Part shown: one piece after another, positions 11,894 to 23,984 of the stretch
Layout of the letters: every line of letters begins with the position of its first letter
Numbering within the stretch: the first letter of the stretch is position 1
NCBI GenBank assembly: GCA_032158295.1
Contig: CM063251.1
Span: forward strand, 19,035,425 to 19,099,424
Length of the DNA: 64,000 bases
Direction of reading: 5' to 3'
DNA from: Pycnopodia helianthoides
Taxonomy: Eukaryota; Echinodermata; Asteroidea; Forcipulatida; Asteriidae
Translations under genes and position numbers: made by a program
Notes under the pieces: generated by a model
What the model was told of the DNA's origin: nothing
Databases searched by the model: none
Seen by the model: only the letters and a program-made list of their open reading frames with translations

Positions 11894-14145
11894 CAAATAG
11901 CCTTTGAGTCAACCAAGTTGACAGAGATGTGTTACTTTGAGGGAGGTAGACACTCCCACTGTGTTAGAACCACTTGGATAAATTGATGTTGTAATTTTGT
12001 AAATCATACATAAAACATTACAGGTGTGTGTGACTCAGTGATATGATAACCAGATGTATTTATTCCCCCTCATTTTCCAACTGGGTTTACAAACCTCACG
12101 CAGGTAGCCAACCCGGAGTATAATTGAAGGAAGCCTTTTCGACACCGTGAGACATCTTTTGGAGGCCGATACCAGCTGGGGACATGTCTGAACAGCCCAT
12201 GGCTCTAATGAGTTAGAAGTTGAAGTATGCATTAAGTAGTCTGCACAAGTGTACGAGTGTGCACGGCGTACTCAATTTAAATACTGTACAGCATAATAAT
12301 AACCAAGGTGATATTGTTTGAAATTAGATCTGATTATTGTTCCAACATTGTTCTCATTGTGGTTGTTCCCGTTAGTCCTTTATATAGGGGGAAAAAATCA
12401 CTTCAGTGTGAAATTGAAATCAATCATTTTTCCAAGTTGTTTGATCCACTTAAAAAAGAGAATCTAATATAGTGGTTCCATGTGAAATAGGCTTTAGGTT
12501 AATGTACCTTGACCAAATTAACTTTTAAGTACATCCACATGAATGTATGTACAATGTACTCAGGTACTTGTGTAATGCTCTTTGAGCATGAAAAGGTACA
12601 CTTAAAGCACAAGGCCGTCTGCCGAAATAGGTTATTCTCAAAGACCAGCATTGGGACTTAAATGCGACCCATCAAACATGTTTAAGCTAAATAATAAACC
12701 TGTGAAAGTTTAAGCTCAATCGATAGAGTCATGAAAAAACAGTAACACCCCCTTAAATATCTTTTCTGTGACTGTAGGGATTTTGGAATCGTTTGTGAGA
12801 TCAGATTTAACCGTTTCGCTCATTTCTCAAAAACTATAGCCTTTCGGGCAAGAATATTTCAAGGGTATTTTTTTCCTCCATGACCATAGAATAAGATATT
12901 GCTTTGCGTACTACTCATGTAGTGTACAGTACTGTAGGTGGTGTTGAAAGCGTTCAGTTTAAAAAAACTGACCACATAATAGAAATGTCAAAACCATTCA
13001 AGACAAATTACGTGGTTTTATTATAATTCCCAGAAAACTATGATCTCATCAAATACCAACTGATTAAAATAAACCAAAATGTTTTGAACATTGTGTATAA
13101 ATCTCGGTCATTATTGGCAAGGTGACAACTCCCCAAGCCTGCAAGTACAAGAGTTAGGCAGTGAATGTATTTTTTTTTATATGCCCCCGTTTATACACTG
13201 TGCACGGCATGCCGTACCCCTCTACTTGAATAATGAGTCTTCTAGTTCTTCTAGTCTAACACATCCCACGCAGGCAATCCTTTTGTTGCCCACACAAATA
13301 GTTTAGCCATGCTGGGTGCGTCTCTTGTTATTGTTGGGAACTTTTTTTCAGACTGTACATCAAGCATGGATAGATACGTGCCAGCCGGAATAGAGGTCAA
13401 TGACAAAAAGGTACAGATTGTCAACTATCTCGGAATAGGCTTTCATTTTGGGAGAAAGCCATAAAAACTTGGTTACATTTCATTTATTAACACGAGACAG
13501 CAGTTTACAGGAATTTAGCATTGTGTGACTTTAGTGTGGCCATGCACATAAACTGTAAATTGGGAAAAAGCAAGCAAGCGTACCTGGATGCTCACATGTT
13601 AATCACAAAATTGTGTTTGTCAATAAAGACAGGAGGCAGGGCTAACAATAAACACTAGCCCAGTTTACATTGTCCAGTAAAAACCGCTGCGGCCTAGTGA
13701 ATACCACTTCTCAACTTGCCCTACTAAAAACTTAATTTCCTTTTGAGTATGTAAATGTGCTCTTCATTGGACCAATAAACCTGAACCAGTTGTGTTCGCT
13801 CACATTAACATCAGAAGGATACATTTATGACAAAATATTTAATCGGCTAAAAATTCTAGAGGCAAGTAAAATGCTTAGTTTACTAGCTCGGTGGGCTGCT
13901 TTCCAAAAAGCTCAAGTGCTAGGCCTGGGAATTATAAATAAATTTTCTTTATGTATTAATTTGTTTTCCCATCTATATGAATACTTTCAAAGCAAAGTAT
14001 TGCTGATAATTGCAAACTAAACAAGCAAGGAAACAAGTTTTGAAGAGTTTCTCTAAAATCATTATGCCATTCTGAATTTGAGAGTACAATGTAGAGGTAA
14101 CGCAGAAACTACTGCATCAAGTAATAAACCACAAGGCAAACTGAA
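11894..14145. other. non-coding DNA with a possible old repeat fragment
   Basis: A stretch around 12690-12910 has motifs (CTCAATCGATAGAGTCATG, TTCTCAAAAACTATAGC, AATATTTCAAGGGTATTTTT) that resemble the internal sequence of the MITE families elsewhere in the window, suggesting a decayed copy. The rest shows nothing. Confidence 0.4.
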
Positions 14146-14194
14146 GAGGTAAACTTCATACAGGACCCCAATGGAAATAAGTCTAAGTTATTGG

Positions 14195-14352
14195 CTTTTT
14201 GGGGCTATCCTCGGATAATTTCGTGCTGTATTTTACTTGTGTTCTGTTTTGGTTAATTTTATTTCCTTGTCTTTTCTCCTGTTGTTGTGTACATGTGTGT
14301 GTTTTGGGCATGTTCTTGCTGTATTTTTATCCGAATAAATTCAATCAATCAA
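14195..14352 (+). mobile_element. retroposon-like 3' end with (TCAA)n tail
   Basis: A T-rich stretch ends in TTTTTATCCGAATAAATTCAA followed by TCAATCAATCA. A 3'-terminal short repeat after an ATCCGAATAAAT-like segment is characteristic of 5'-truncated non-LTR retroposons (CR1/L2-like). A 16-nt match AGGTAAACTTCATACA lies on both sides (14146-14161 and about 14382-14397), possibly a target-site duplication. No reverse transcriptase sequence is present. Confidence 0.4.
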
Positions 14353-14357
14353 TCACA

Positions 14358-14416
14358 GTCATAGTGTTCAGTTTGAAACAAGGTAAACTTCATACAATCA
14401 TAGTGTTCAATTTGAA
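14358..14416. repeat. 40-bp local duplication next to the retroposon tail
   Basis: TCATAGTGTTCARTTTGAA occurs at 14358 and 14398, separated by AGGTAAACTTCATACA, which is itself also found upstream at 14146. It looks like a small tandem duplication formed at or after the insertion. Confidence 0.6.
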
Positions 14417-14502
14417 TCAAGTAGGCCAGTCGGCCAGACATCCTACTCTTCCTCCACGGTCTTAGTAAATGCACTAGCTGAGTCGCCAAGTGAGGGCACT
14501 GT

Positions 14503-14720
14503 TCATATGTTCCCACTACTTCCATCCAATGTACTCAGTGTTGACTGCTCAACACATGACACGACCAGAACACATGCTACATGATTTGTATTCATGAACT
14601 CAAGATCCCCAGACAAGTACCACACCACTTCCTGAATTGCTATTTCTGGCCTTTTTTCTGCTACTGTGTTTTGACAATTGTCAAATGCTGAAAATTGGTA
14701 ACAGAAGGCTCTACAGGATG
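14503..14720 (-). CDS. candidate exon with a PAN/apple-like cysteine pattern (weak)
   Basis: I do not recognise this as a known gene. On the minus strand a pyrimidine-containing acceptor (AACTCTGCTCCAG) at 14721-14722 opens a frame with two leading bases, which fits a phase-1 upstream exon such as the signal-peptide exon at 17670-17787. The frame stays open for about 71 codons. It begins with a cysteine pattern of the form SCRAFCYQFSAFDNCQ, which resembles the second half of a PAN/apple module (C-x-x-F-x-Y ... C). There is no matching first half, no strong donor, and the frame also runs upstream of the acceptor without a stop. It may be a chance frame or part of a last exon. The cysteine resemblance is inference only. 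Confidence 0.15.
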
Positions 14721-14823
14721 CTGGAGCAGAGTTTAATACAACACAATGCACAATGGTAACCTTGAAGTTTCTATTACACCCTACCTCTCCCACCTTGGAA
14801 CACCTACCAGGACACAAATACAC

Positions 14824-17639
14824 ACATAAAACATTCCAGTTCTCTGTGGATAACTGTTTTTTATCATTGTTGAGATTACACTTTCAGTGCATTGTCATGA
14901 TAGGCTTTTTGGTGCAAATGGTTTTCTTGATCGAAAAACAATCAATAATGCATGAGCAAGGAGGGAGATGAAATTTAGAGAAACACATTTTCAAGAACAT
15001 CATGAATTTAGTTGATTGTACATATAAACTGTACTTCTGACACTCGGCAGTTGCTCAGCAGCAGTTTACACCATGACTGATGCAATTCATACCATCAATG
15101 GTCATGATGGTCGGGAGTGTTGAAAATTCCTATCAGCAGATTGCTCCCAACCAGACGGCTTAATGTGAATTTAATGTGCAGAAATGTGTAGAATGCTAAG
15201 CCTTCTCAATCTACCATCGTGACAGCAGAGGCACATCACAGTCATTATTGATTCCACATTTCCTTACAGGAGAATTTACCACAAGGTTTTTGTGGCGAGT
15301 GCACAATCACAATGTCTGGGGGTTTTGAGCAAAACTTGCCGAAAGTCATTACGATAGCATTACCATTGATTTCAACCATTGAAAAGAATCACCCCTTCTT
15401 AAATCTATAGTTATAATACAAATGAATTATATCAGTTCTGTCCATTATCTAAACAACAGTTACGCAAAATTCAAGTATAAATCTAAAGCGCCAGTGTTAA
15501 AAAAAATGTTACTTTACATTTCCCACACGTGTTTGCTGCATAATTTACACATAGTGCATAATTTACACATTTTAACATAAAAAAGTTATTTTAACGACTT
15601 TTTAATCAATGAGCTTACACTGAACGTCATCAAATTTGTACTGACTGGTATAGACCATTTTGACGAATAAGACAATGTAATCTTTAAAGATTGGAAACAG
15701 ATTGTATGATTGATACTGTATGCACACTTGCATTGTGCTGTGACGATTGTTTTTGGAAACTAAAATATGAGAAAAAATAAACTCTTTCTTAAAAGCAACT
15801 TTGTACTATCCCCTTCAAATGATTGTTTGTTCATTCTTTGCTGATACATGTTTTAACATGATTAACCTCTTGCTGTCTGACCATTCAATACCATTCACTG
15901 TGGTTTTGAATGATAGATAAACTATGCCAGCCTGTGATATGATACCATGAGGGAATGCATGTACACAGTACACAGTTAGTTCTGTGCACAGTTGTGCCAC
16001 CGTACACAACCTTGGCAGTCGAATGGTTTCAAATGGTTGGTCAACTCACTGGAAAATGTTGCCAAGAGTCACTGAGAGTAGGAGGGTTAAACAACTCAAA
16101 CTGTGTGACTATTAATTTTATTTACCCCCTATGTGATGGGGGGCCCAGGTCTAACAAACAATCAACAATCACCCACCACTGAGGGAATTGCAAATTCCTA
16201 AGCAGCTAGATACACTAGCCACACAGAATAAGTTTGCTAATCACAGAAGCCTTTTGTGATCTTGAATTTTTTATTTTTTTTGTAAAGCTTTGCAGGGATT
16301 AGTGGCCACAGTAGTACACTTGAAAGACCTGCAACAAGACTGTATTGGGTCTTTCTTCACAGCTTAAACAAACAATAAACAGTGTTTTCTTTACATAAAG
16401 GCTTTTTGACCCTCTGGATATTCACTGTAGAACGACCACTGTTTACAGCAAACAGCACAGATCACAGAGAAAGGTCCTCGTCCACCTTCAAAATCATAGG
16501 TTAGCACATAGCTGTCCTTTCTCTATGGTTAGCAGAACTTCAATCAGTTGTACAAAGCTTAAACAATATTATATACTATTTATTCTTGAGACTGTAAATG
16601 TGTGTTGGTATCTTGGTGCATGGAGGTAGAATTAGACTTGGTGTGAGCCGAATCTTTGTTTTGTGTGAAGCTGGGATAACTCACTGTTGCTCTTTGTCAC
16701 GTCCCTTAGACCTATGATGATATCATGAGAGGGTTACGATATCACCACTAACATGACGGGTGCCCAAATTTACTTCAAGTTAAAAATTAGACCATCAACA
16801 AATACTTATTTATAATGATATGTTAATTAAATGATAGTATTGGTATGTAGGTTACAAGTCCAAATAAAACACTGTGATTCCGAGCGTGATTTCCAGACTT
16901 CAGAAGATACCCTCTGGCTATTATTGGTTTGGACTGGGTTGGATAAGGAGGGTCTTACTCATTGGTCTACGACTCAGGACTCACTAACAACTCACTCCAC
17001 ATTCACTTAAAATTTCCAAATTTAAGTTAAGCAAATTTAAGTTGTTGGAGTTGTCACTTTTTGTTTATGTCAGTTTTGCTCAAAATACCTGGATGTAAGA
17101 AAAACTTTCCACAGCACGCGATCACCGCACCGGCGTGACAGAACAGTACAGTCAGTACATGCGCGTACGATAGTGAAATTTGACACGATGTCTGAGATCT
17201 GGGGACTGAGCTTCTATTTTTACCATGGCATAGTGCCGAGTGACTTTTTAGTTTTAGTTAAGTAGTCGGACTGGTTAAGGCAATGTAACAAAGGGGGACT
17301 TTGGGAGACTTAATACCTCCTTGAATATTAATTGACCAAAAAGTAATGTATTTCAAGTAACTGGTTTGGTCATGGAGTTATTGATTCTACCTCCATGATT
17401 ATATACTCAGTGTACTTACGACAATGTGGTCAAACAATGATTATCTGCATAATGAAAATTATTTATCAACATTTAAAATATGTTGTTACTCTAAATGGAT
17501 AAATCATCCAGATCAAGCTGGTTATAATGTCCAGCCAAAATATTCCACCATCAAATGTACAACAGTTATCACCCACATGATGACATGAATGAAGTTCCTG
17601 CTAGTGCTAACTTTAATTAGTACATACACACACGAACCA
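14824..17639. other. non-coding DNA, possibly intron of the minus-strand gene
   Basis: If the exon at 17670-17787 is real, this is downstream intronic sequence on the minus strand. A strong acceptor-like site (TTTTTTCTCATATTTTAG) near 15764 opens a phase-1 frame of about 51 codons ending near 15603. This is unproven. A CpG-richer patch lies at about 17115-17180. A tandem pair of CATAATTTACACAT occurs at about 15539-15570. Confidence 0.4.
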
Positions 17640-17669
17640 CTATCCACACAGCTAGCTAGCTATACGTAC

Positions 17670-17787
17670 CTTGCCCTAGAGTCACAGGATTGAGAAAAGT
17701 TAGTACAAACGAAACTACACATATCCACGGTACTCCAAGAAATCCCGTAACAAACCCAGACTTCCACACAAGTTGATATTGGGCCAT
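17670..17787 (-). CDS. candidate first coding exon encoding a signal peptide, phase-1 donor
   Basis: The first ATG in the frame (17787, reading leftward) has A at -3 and G at +4, and the frame is closed by TGA upstream. The exon encodes 39 residues: a short polar start with one Lys (residues 1-10), then a hydrophobic core (about residues 11-32, rich in F, V, L, W) followed by a small/polar stretch ending VTLGQ. This is a signal peptide or signal anchor. It ends at GGCAAG|GTACGTATAG, a near-perfect donor, in phase 1. A phase-1 intron just after a signal peptide is characteristic of genes for secreted or membrane proteins built from mobile extracellular domains. The 5' leader lies in the CpG island. 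Downstream exons could not be assigned, so the protein family is unknown. A conserved start plus donor by chance is possible but unlikely in this context. Confidence 0.45.
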
Positions 17788-18242
17788 ATTTCCACCTTTG
17801 TGGCACCCTTGCCAACAGCGCAGGGCCTTTCCCTTATAGTCCTTCTGAAAGTCCACAGTAATCCAGTCAGAGGTTCATTAGAAAAATCCTGTGTTTTGAC
17901 TCGACATTTGAGAAATTAGACGGAGTTTCCGTAGTGTTCTTATTCCCGTTGAGATGTTTCCTAGTGGTAGCCCCAGCTATGCATGCAGTACACTACGGTC
18001 CGCCCGTGTGTAGGTGATATTCGCCCCGTCGTCTCGTTACGTCCGTCCGTACCGTGCAGTAAAGGTGTACAACCAACCCCTGATGCACACAGAGAAATAC
18101 ACCGTACGTAAACACAACGGAAGTCACACTTTGAAGCGCAGTCTCGATCCCCTCCGTGTGTGTGATGACTGCTCCTGCAAGGTCAAATGGGATGTTCCAA
18201 TTTTAATAAAATTACCATAAGAAAAGAAAGTCGCGGCGTTAG

Positions 18243-18280
18243 CCAATCGGAGCTGAGCGGCTCTCTTTTATTTGTATAAA
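18243..18280 (+). promoter_or_regulatory. CCAAT box and TATA box of a plus-strand core promoter
   Basis: CCAAT at 18243-18247 and TATAAA at 18275-18280 are spaced about 30 bp apart. The start codon of the candidate exon follows 43 bp after the TATA box, so transcription would begin near 18305-18312 with a very short leader. The spacing fits a classical RNA polymerase II core promoter. Confidence 0.5.
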
Positions 18281-18322
18281 CACGCCCAGGCCACTTGCGA
18301 CAGTGACTTTCTGTGAAACAGA

Positions 18323-18359
18323 ATGGCTCGGCATGGACTTCCGAGAACAAGAACTAAAA
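18323..18359 (+). CDS. candidate short first coding exon, plus-strand gene of the divergent pair
   Basis: The ATG at 18323 has a good context (A at -3, G at +4) and lies just downstream of a TATA box. Twelve codons encode a basic start, MARHGLPRTRTK, and then the exon reaches ACTAAAA|GTGAGTGAC, a strong donor giving a phase-1 intron. If read through without splicing the frame stops after two more codons, so splicing is needed for any real product. I do not recognise the protein from these residues. Downstream acceptors that fit phase 1 exist (19706 and 58720 among others) but none is convincing. The alternative is a non-coding first exon. Confidence 0.4.
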
Positions 18360-18629
18360 GTGAGTGACGGTATGCAACAAAATGACATTCGGAGCTTCTT
18401 GTTTATCAAAAACAAATTTAAACAGTAACCTTTTCGTGTTTACTTTTGTGTAAATGAATGTTGTCCTTTGGTAAAATAATTTGAATTAAAATGTGAAGAA
18501 CGTTTTTATTCTAAGTTTGACAACTTCATTTTATGGAACTGTTCAACAATTAAAAGTAGTTTTAACGTGATAATTAGTGGCTAGTTGCAACATATTAATT
18601 TTTTAAAAATGGTATTACTTAAGTTTCAT

Positions 18630-19022
18630 TTAAGGCGAAGTATACCTTTGATTTTTGAAACAGTTCGATTGTTTTAATCCTATATAGATGCAGACATATA
18701 CAATAATACTAACCTGTGAAAATTTTATTTCAAAAGGTAGTAGAGTTTCTTAAGATATAATTGCCAAATATCTGAAGCACTATGTCCACGCAGGAAGAAT
18801 AATCTGTAATTAGAATACACAATCTGAGAAACGTGCTGAAACGTTTCTCAGATTGACTTGTTTTTTAATCCCTCTCTCTTAATTAAACCATATTTCTTGG
18901 AGAAGGGAATTGTTTCTAGTTATATGATAATTAAGCAACAGCTGCAGTGCTTCTTAGCAAGTAAGTTTTTTTTATGGCCATTAATTTTTGGAGTAATTAC
19001 CAAAGGTATACTCTCCCTTTAA
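18630..19022. mobile_element. TTAA-flanked MITE-like element, family C, copy 1
   Basis: The left end TTAAGGCGAAGTATACCTTT and the right end AAAGGTATACTCTCCCTTTAA are inverted repeats. The middle holds a hairpin CAATCTGAGAAACGT...ACGTTTCTCAGATTG around 18827-18861. The TTAA at both ends fits a 4-bp target duplication. No ORF, so non-autonomous. It is diverged relative to the copies at 19268 and 35979. Confidence 0.6.
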
Positions 19023-19267
19023 TACAAAATTTGCAAATTGTTTTATTTTTTAAGAAAACAATGGTAAGGGTTTGGCTACAAAGGCAACACATGGACAAAG
19101 TGACATATTGCGTCGAAAATTACGGAGTATTATTTTCTAAATTATCGATGACCCATAATTTGTAGGAGGTTTTGTCTCTTTTTGTTAATTGCAAAGGTTG
19201 CTAAATTGTGTGGTAACTCATCTTGTATGTTATAATGTTCAGATTTGTATGTATATTTAAAAGTACT

Positions 19268-19705
19268 TCAAGGGAAGGTATACGTTTGGTAATCACTCTT
19301 AAAATTAATGGCAATAAAAACTTACTAGAGGTACAACAGCTTTCGATAGTATAAAGCATTTTGAGAATAATTTTACTTCGTAGTAATGTGGTTATGGAAA
19401 AATTTTCAGAGAAAAAATCTGAATCTGAGAAGCGTTTCTGTCAGAAACGTTTCTCAGATTGTGTATTCCAATTGCAGTTTATTCTTCCTGCGTGGACAAA
19501 ACCGCTCCGGATTTTCGGCAATATCTCAAAAACGCTACCACCTTTTGAAATGATATTAATTCACAGGTTAGTTTTATTGTACATATATACATTTATATAG
19601 GATTAAAACAACCGAACGGTTCCAAAAACCAAAGGTATACTTCTAACCAACTAATTGTTTATTGTCATTAAATTTAAGAGTGATTACCAAACGTATTTCC
19701 TTTAA
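19268..19705. mobile_element. family C MITE-like element, copy 2, composite
   Basis: The left end AAGGGAAGGTATACGTTTGG and the right end CCAAACGTATTTCCTTTAA are inverted. An additional internal end (CCAAAGGTATACTTC, about 19625-19641) suggests nesting or a tandem end duplication. The central hairpin motif AGAAACGTTTCTCAGATTGT is shared with the other copies. It is separated from copy 1 by about 245 bp. Confidence 0.6.
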
Positions 19706-22700
19706 TTGTAATTTCAGAGTCTTTTAGTGAACTATTTCAAGTACATGTCGTTGATGTTTTTGTTTATAATTCAAATTTGACTACCACCTTCAATAATTTT
19801 ACGTTAATGTTTTGGTCTCATATTTTAAATAGAATTTTACGTGTATGTTTGCTGCTGTATTATTTCTCAAGTTGACTCGTGTTTTTCCCCGCATGCTTGA
19901 GCTTGAATTTAATTTAGTTTGTAATGGTTTAAATAATGTTATATAGGGCCTATTCTATGAATTAATTTATTGTTTTTTCTGCTAAAAAAAATTGTCATTA
20001 TATTTTTAACAACTGAGATTTGTCATAATTACTTTATAATTAACCATTTACTGTTCTTTTTGAATGAAGTAACTGTTATAGTAGACTTACACTGTTTTTC
20101 TAAATGTCGTATTTGACATATTAAAATCGTTAAAACATCAAATAAAAGTACAATGAATTAAAACAGTAACAACGACGAAGTGACGGTCAAAACATCTCTC
20201 GTTAGTTTTAGTTAAGGACAAATTTGTATCAAATTCAATTACTTAATTTCATTCTCTTCACATTTAAAGCATCTGAGAGGCTTTCAATGGTTTGCGTTAA
20301 AAAAAAATGATTTTGAAAAAGAGCGTGAGAAATGAAGATGAAATTCAAAGTGATTCAAACTTGGAAGGAGATGTAAAATTAGAAGACAAAGCCAATGGAA
20401 TCTGATATGATGGCTGCTCTGTGAGATGAACGGTAGCAATGCTCGTTGTCATTGTAACAACGTGGATAATAAAGACAAATTACAAGGAAGATTATATTGA
20501 AGTTGGCGCCAGAGACTGGAAAGACAATTTATTAAAGGGCAATCACCCAGTTACTGTATGCAACTTGAGCACCTACCAGTCTGCACTATCCTCAGACACA
20601 TTGTGAAGCACCATAATCTCCTTTTACGTATAATAACCACATGTGGTTGGTTTTTGTTTATGTTTTTTGAAAAAGGTCACAATTTTGAAGAGAGCGCGTC
20701 AAGACGTTTCCTATCAATCCAAAGCAGCCAATGTCCGCTGTGAGATGCTTCCTCATCAAGACACTCAGTTGTCGCTCAGCAATCTCCAAGAGTCATCTTA
20801 ATCCGTCTGGAAACAATAGAGCCGAGCCGTCTGCAATCCAAACTGTTGTGACTCATATGGTCAACGCACAAGTCTCTAGATGTCAGATGTCAATTTTGCG
20901 AGGGGAAAAGCAGGCGACTGTTTTAGCGCGGAGGGAAAACAAATACCTTTTCAATTCCTTCTCGAGGAGTTAAGAAAAGAAATAGGATCTGGAGTGTAAT
21001 TATAAAAGACAGTCATTTTCTACTGGTACCACCTTTCTTGCTGGGAGGGCTTCGAACCCGTTCGCTGTGGTTTCTCTTGAAATTTTATGCCGATTGGTTT
21101 GACAGTAGATATAGCAAATAATACTGTTGAGAGGACCTAGCCCATCCTCTCATTTGTTCGACTCATTGAAGTAGACTTCAATTATGAACAACGTCAGCCT
21201 TTCGACGGCAGTGCTTTCGGACGAGACATACGATATCTCGGCGTACAGCACGATGGTACTCTAGAACTTGGATGCAGCCGTCTGCACCGATGCCATGGTT
21301 TAGAAACGTGTATTTAATCACAACCACTGACCATGCTGTCAAAATATTTGACGAAAGGTTTTGTGTATTTTTTTTTATTGAGAACTTTCTTTATGTTTTT
21401 TTTTTTTTTTTTTTTTTTTTTTTGAGATTTCATTCTGAGTTGGGGTGCCTTTTGAAGATATCATCCATCTTCTTAATGAATTCTGCTCAACAGTTGCAGC
21501 TGCCCGATGATTTTAAATATTAATCCAATCAAAACAGAGTTTTTCCCCTATGATATTATACATGGGCTAGTTTTAAAGGTGCAATTCAATACCTAACAAT
21601 GGGATCAATTTGCACGTTGCGTGTTCACAGAATCAATATGAGAGCATACGGATTTCCAGAAGCCCCCCGACAACCAACGACTCACAAATATTGAGAGCGC
21701 AAACAAGAACCCGCGGATTCGAACGGATTGCAATTAAGAAAACTCGCACCCGCGCAACACCGTTCAAACAGGGAGAACAGTGAGTAAAATCTACAGCTAT
21801 TGATAAAGACATCTGCCGCTCACGGTAGAGGAAGTGAAGAACAAAAAACAATCTCACTTTATTTTGGTAGAGGGGAACATTTTGTCGTCAAACATACGGC
21901 CAATAGGGCCTAGTTCGTCTTACAATAATATACGAAGTAATGGTGTGTACAAGCAAAATGTGTGCAAAGTATAATATTACACTTCTGATCAGCAAAAGTA
22001 GACTGTTGGATCACAGGCCTGATCATGTCATACTTTCTCCCATGGTGTTAACATTGACTGTGTTGTATATACAACATACACACACTATCTGGTGAAATGT
22101 CATCAACACACAAATTGTGCACGGTGTTTGTATGAGTGACGGGTCGGCAATGGAACCATTGTGCATCTAACCAAAATGAGTTCTTAATTTCTTTCTGATA
22201 CATGCCAGATAAAACAACAGTTATAAATCAGCTTTGAGTTCATCTTAACCCGATGCGTTTCAATTCGATAAGTTTATTCATTTTAACAAACTCCCGGTGC
22301 CTATTCAACTACTTAGCTTGAGTTGATAATATTTCAAAACAACACAGACCTCAAAAATTACGCAGAAAGTACACCTTACATCCATCCTAGCAACGCTTCC
22401 AAACCCCCATGATTGCATGCAATTATTAACAATACTAAATAACAAAATGACTCAATAATGACAAACAAACAAAGATAGATTCAAAAGTGCTACGGACCTT
22501 TTCGCTGACTATTGTACTGTGGCCTGATCGAATTGGTGTTGCTAATTGTATTGCCCTTATCAAATAAAGTGGATTTAATTGAGTGATATTTGCCCTACGC
22601 TTCATGAAAAAGTTTATGGGCAATTTAAATGCACAGGTTGTCACGAAACGGGCTTAAAGTAGGTAGGTGCTTTGGTGACGCGGTGTTGGTCAAAGGAAGC

Positions 22701-23419
22701 AAAATGATGTCTCAACAAACCTATATATTATTTACAGTTTTGATCAAACTCTTGACAAGCTTTTCAAAATAAAACTGTTACAAAATTACGAGACCTCGTC
22801 TTTACTCAAGGTTCCAGGTGTGCAGTCCATCGAACGGAACCTCATGGGTTTAGGCAGGATCCGGATTTGGAGAAGTTCTTCATATCCTTTAGGAAACCGT
22901 GGCATGGGCTATTGAACAAATAATTGTAGAAAATGCCTGGCAATTGATGGACCAATCTAACTGAAAATTCTGTTCTGTTAAATAAACACGAGGTGTTAGT
23001 CCATAACACAACATGACCAAACAAAAACAGTCCACAAGTCATTGGTAATAAAAGTATCTTAAAAGTATCAAATAGACTGTGAAATGTTCTCTTTTAAGTG
23101 CTTCCTTGACACAAAACGACAGCACAAATATCAACAACAATGCAAACCCAAACAAACAACAAACAACATTAGAAATATAATTGTTTAAGAACGTGAAACC
23201 TCCAAGTTAAAAAACCTAAAACTAATTGTTAAGTTCAAGACTTTAAAGAGTGTGGTGAGTTATTCCTTTTGGTGAAGTTGAATTCATCTGAAGGAGTTAC
23301 AACATTGCAATAGATTGAACTGTGACAGTGTTGTTTTAACTTTTCCTTGTTGCTAAATCTAACTTTTATAAATAAGTCACTTACCGCACTCTTTACAGTT
23401 AACACTTTGGTTTTAAGAA
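19706..23419. other. non-coding DNA, nothing firmly recognised
   Basis: A plus-strand acceptor-like TTAATTGTAATTTCAG at about 19719 opens a phase-1 frame of about 52 codons of unconvincing composition. A poly(T) run lies at about 21400-21423. The remaining frames (for example 20731-20973 plus, 21633-21857 minus) lack splice or family support. Confidence 0.4.
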
Positions 23420-23984
23420 TGAACTATGTGCACAACATTGGTAAGATTGAAAAGTATAATCACAGATTTGCACATAACTCACATGGTCATGATGGTGGGA
23501 ATACTTCCGTTGAACTATATATTTTGAAATGCTATAAAACAATTAGCCTACTTTTCATCACACAAGTCCAAAACCCGATGTTTGAAAACAGTGAAAACAT
23601 ACTGGTCTTTGACAATCACCAATATTATCCCGTGCTTTAAGGGGTGTGTACAACAGTGGTAAGATTGAAAATATAAATGTTCACAGATTTGCACATAACT
23701 TACACTGTATAAAGATGGCCATGGTGGTAAACTTCCCTTGAAATAGTTTTGCTTGAAATGCTATAGTTTTTAGGAAATGAGTAAAACTATTAGTCTTTAT
23801 CACTGGTGATAAAATCCGATGTTTGAAAACAGTGAAAACATATAATGGGGGGTTTTCAGTGTTTTCTCATGACTCCGAAGACCGATTGAGCATAACATTT
23901 CACAGGTTTGTAATTTTATGTCTATGTTGGGTCACATAAAGAGTGGATACTAGTCTTTGAAAATTATCAACTTTGTACATGTGC
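23420..23984. mobile_element. two decayed MITE-like copies related to family A
   Basis: Two successive units (about 23420-23640 and 23641-23984) each contain TGGTAAGATTGAAAA, CACAGATTTGCACATAACT, a GATGGTGG-like stretch, TTGAAATGCTATA and CCGATGTTTGAAAACAGTGA. These correspond in order to internal parts of the intact family A element that follows. The ends are eroded. Confidence 0.5.

Larger units (their letters stand above)
17640..18360. promoter_or_regulatory. CpG-rich divergent (bidirectional) promoter region
   Basis: I count roughly 30 CpG dinucleotides between about 17890 and 18345, far denser than the flanks. The island sits between a minus-strand signal-peptide exon (start codon at 17787) and a plus-strand first exon (start codon at 18323). 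The plus side has CCAAT at 18243-18247 and TATAAA at 18275-18280. No TATA box is obvious for the minus side, and a short upstream ORF of 9 codons starts at about 17903 on that strand. This head-to-head layout, with about 535 bp between start codons, is a classic bidirectional promoter arrangement. Confidence 0.5.

Noticed and set aside
15603..15763. Minus-strand phase-1 frame of 51 codons after a strong acceptor, compatible with the signal-peptide exon
   Set aside because: Open frames of this length after acceptor-like sites occur by chance; no domain, no polyadenylation signal and no good donor.
19720..19875. Plus-strand phase-1 frame of about 52 codons after TTTAATTGTAATTTCAG, compatible with the exon at 18323
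   Set aside because: The acceptor lies 15 bp after the end of a MITE and the peptide is compositionally unlike a protein.
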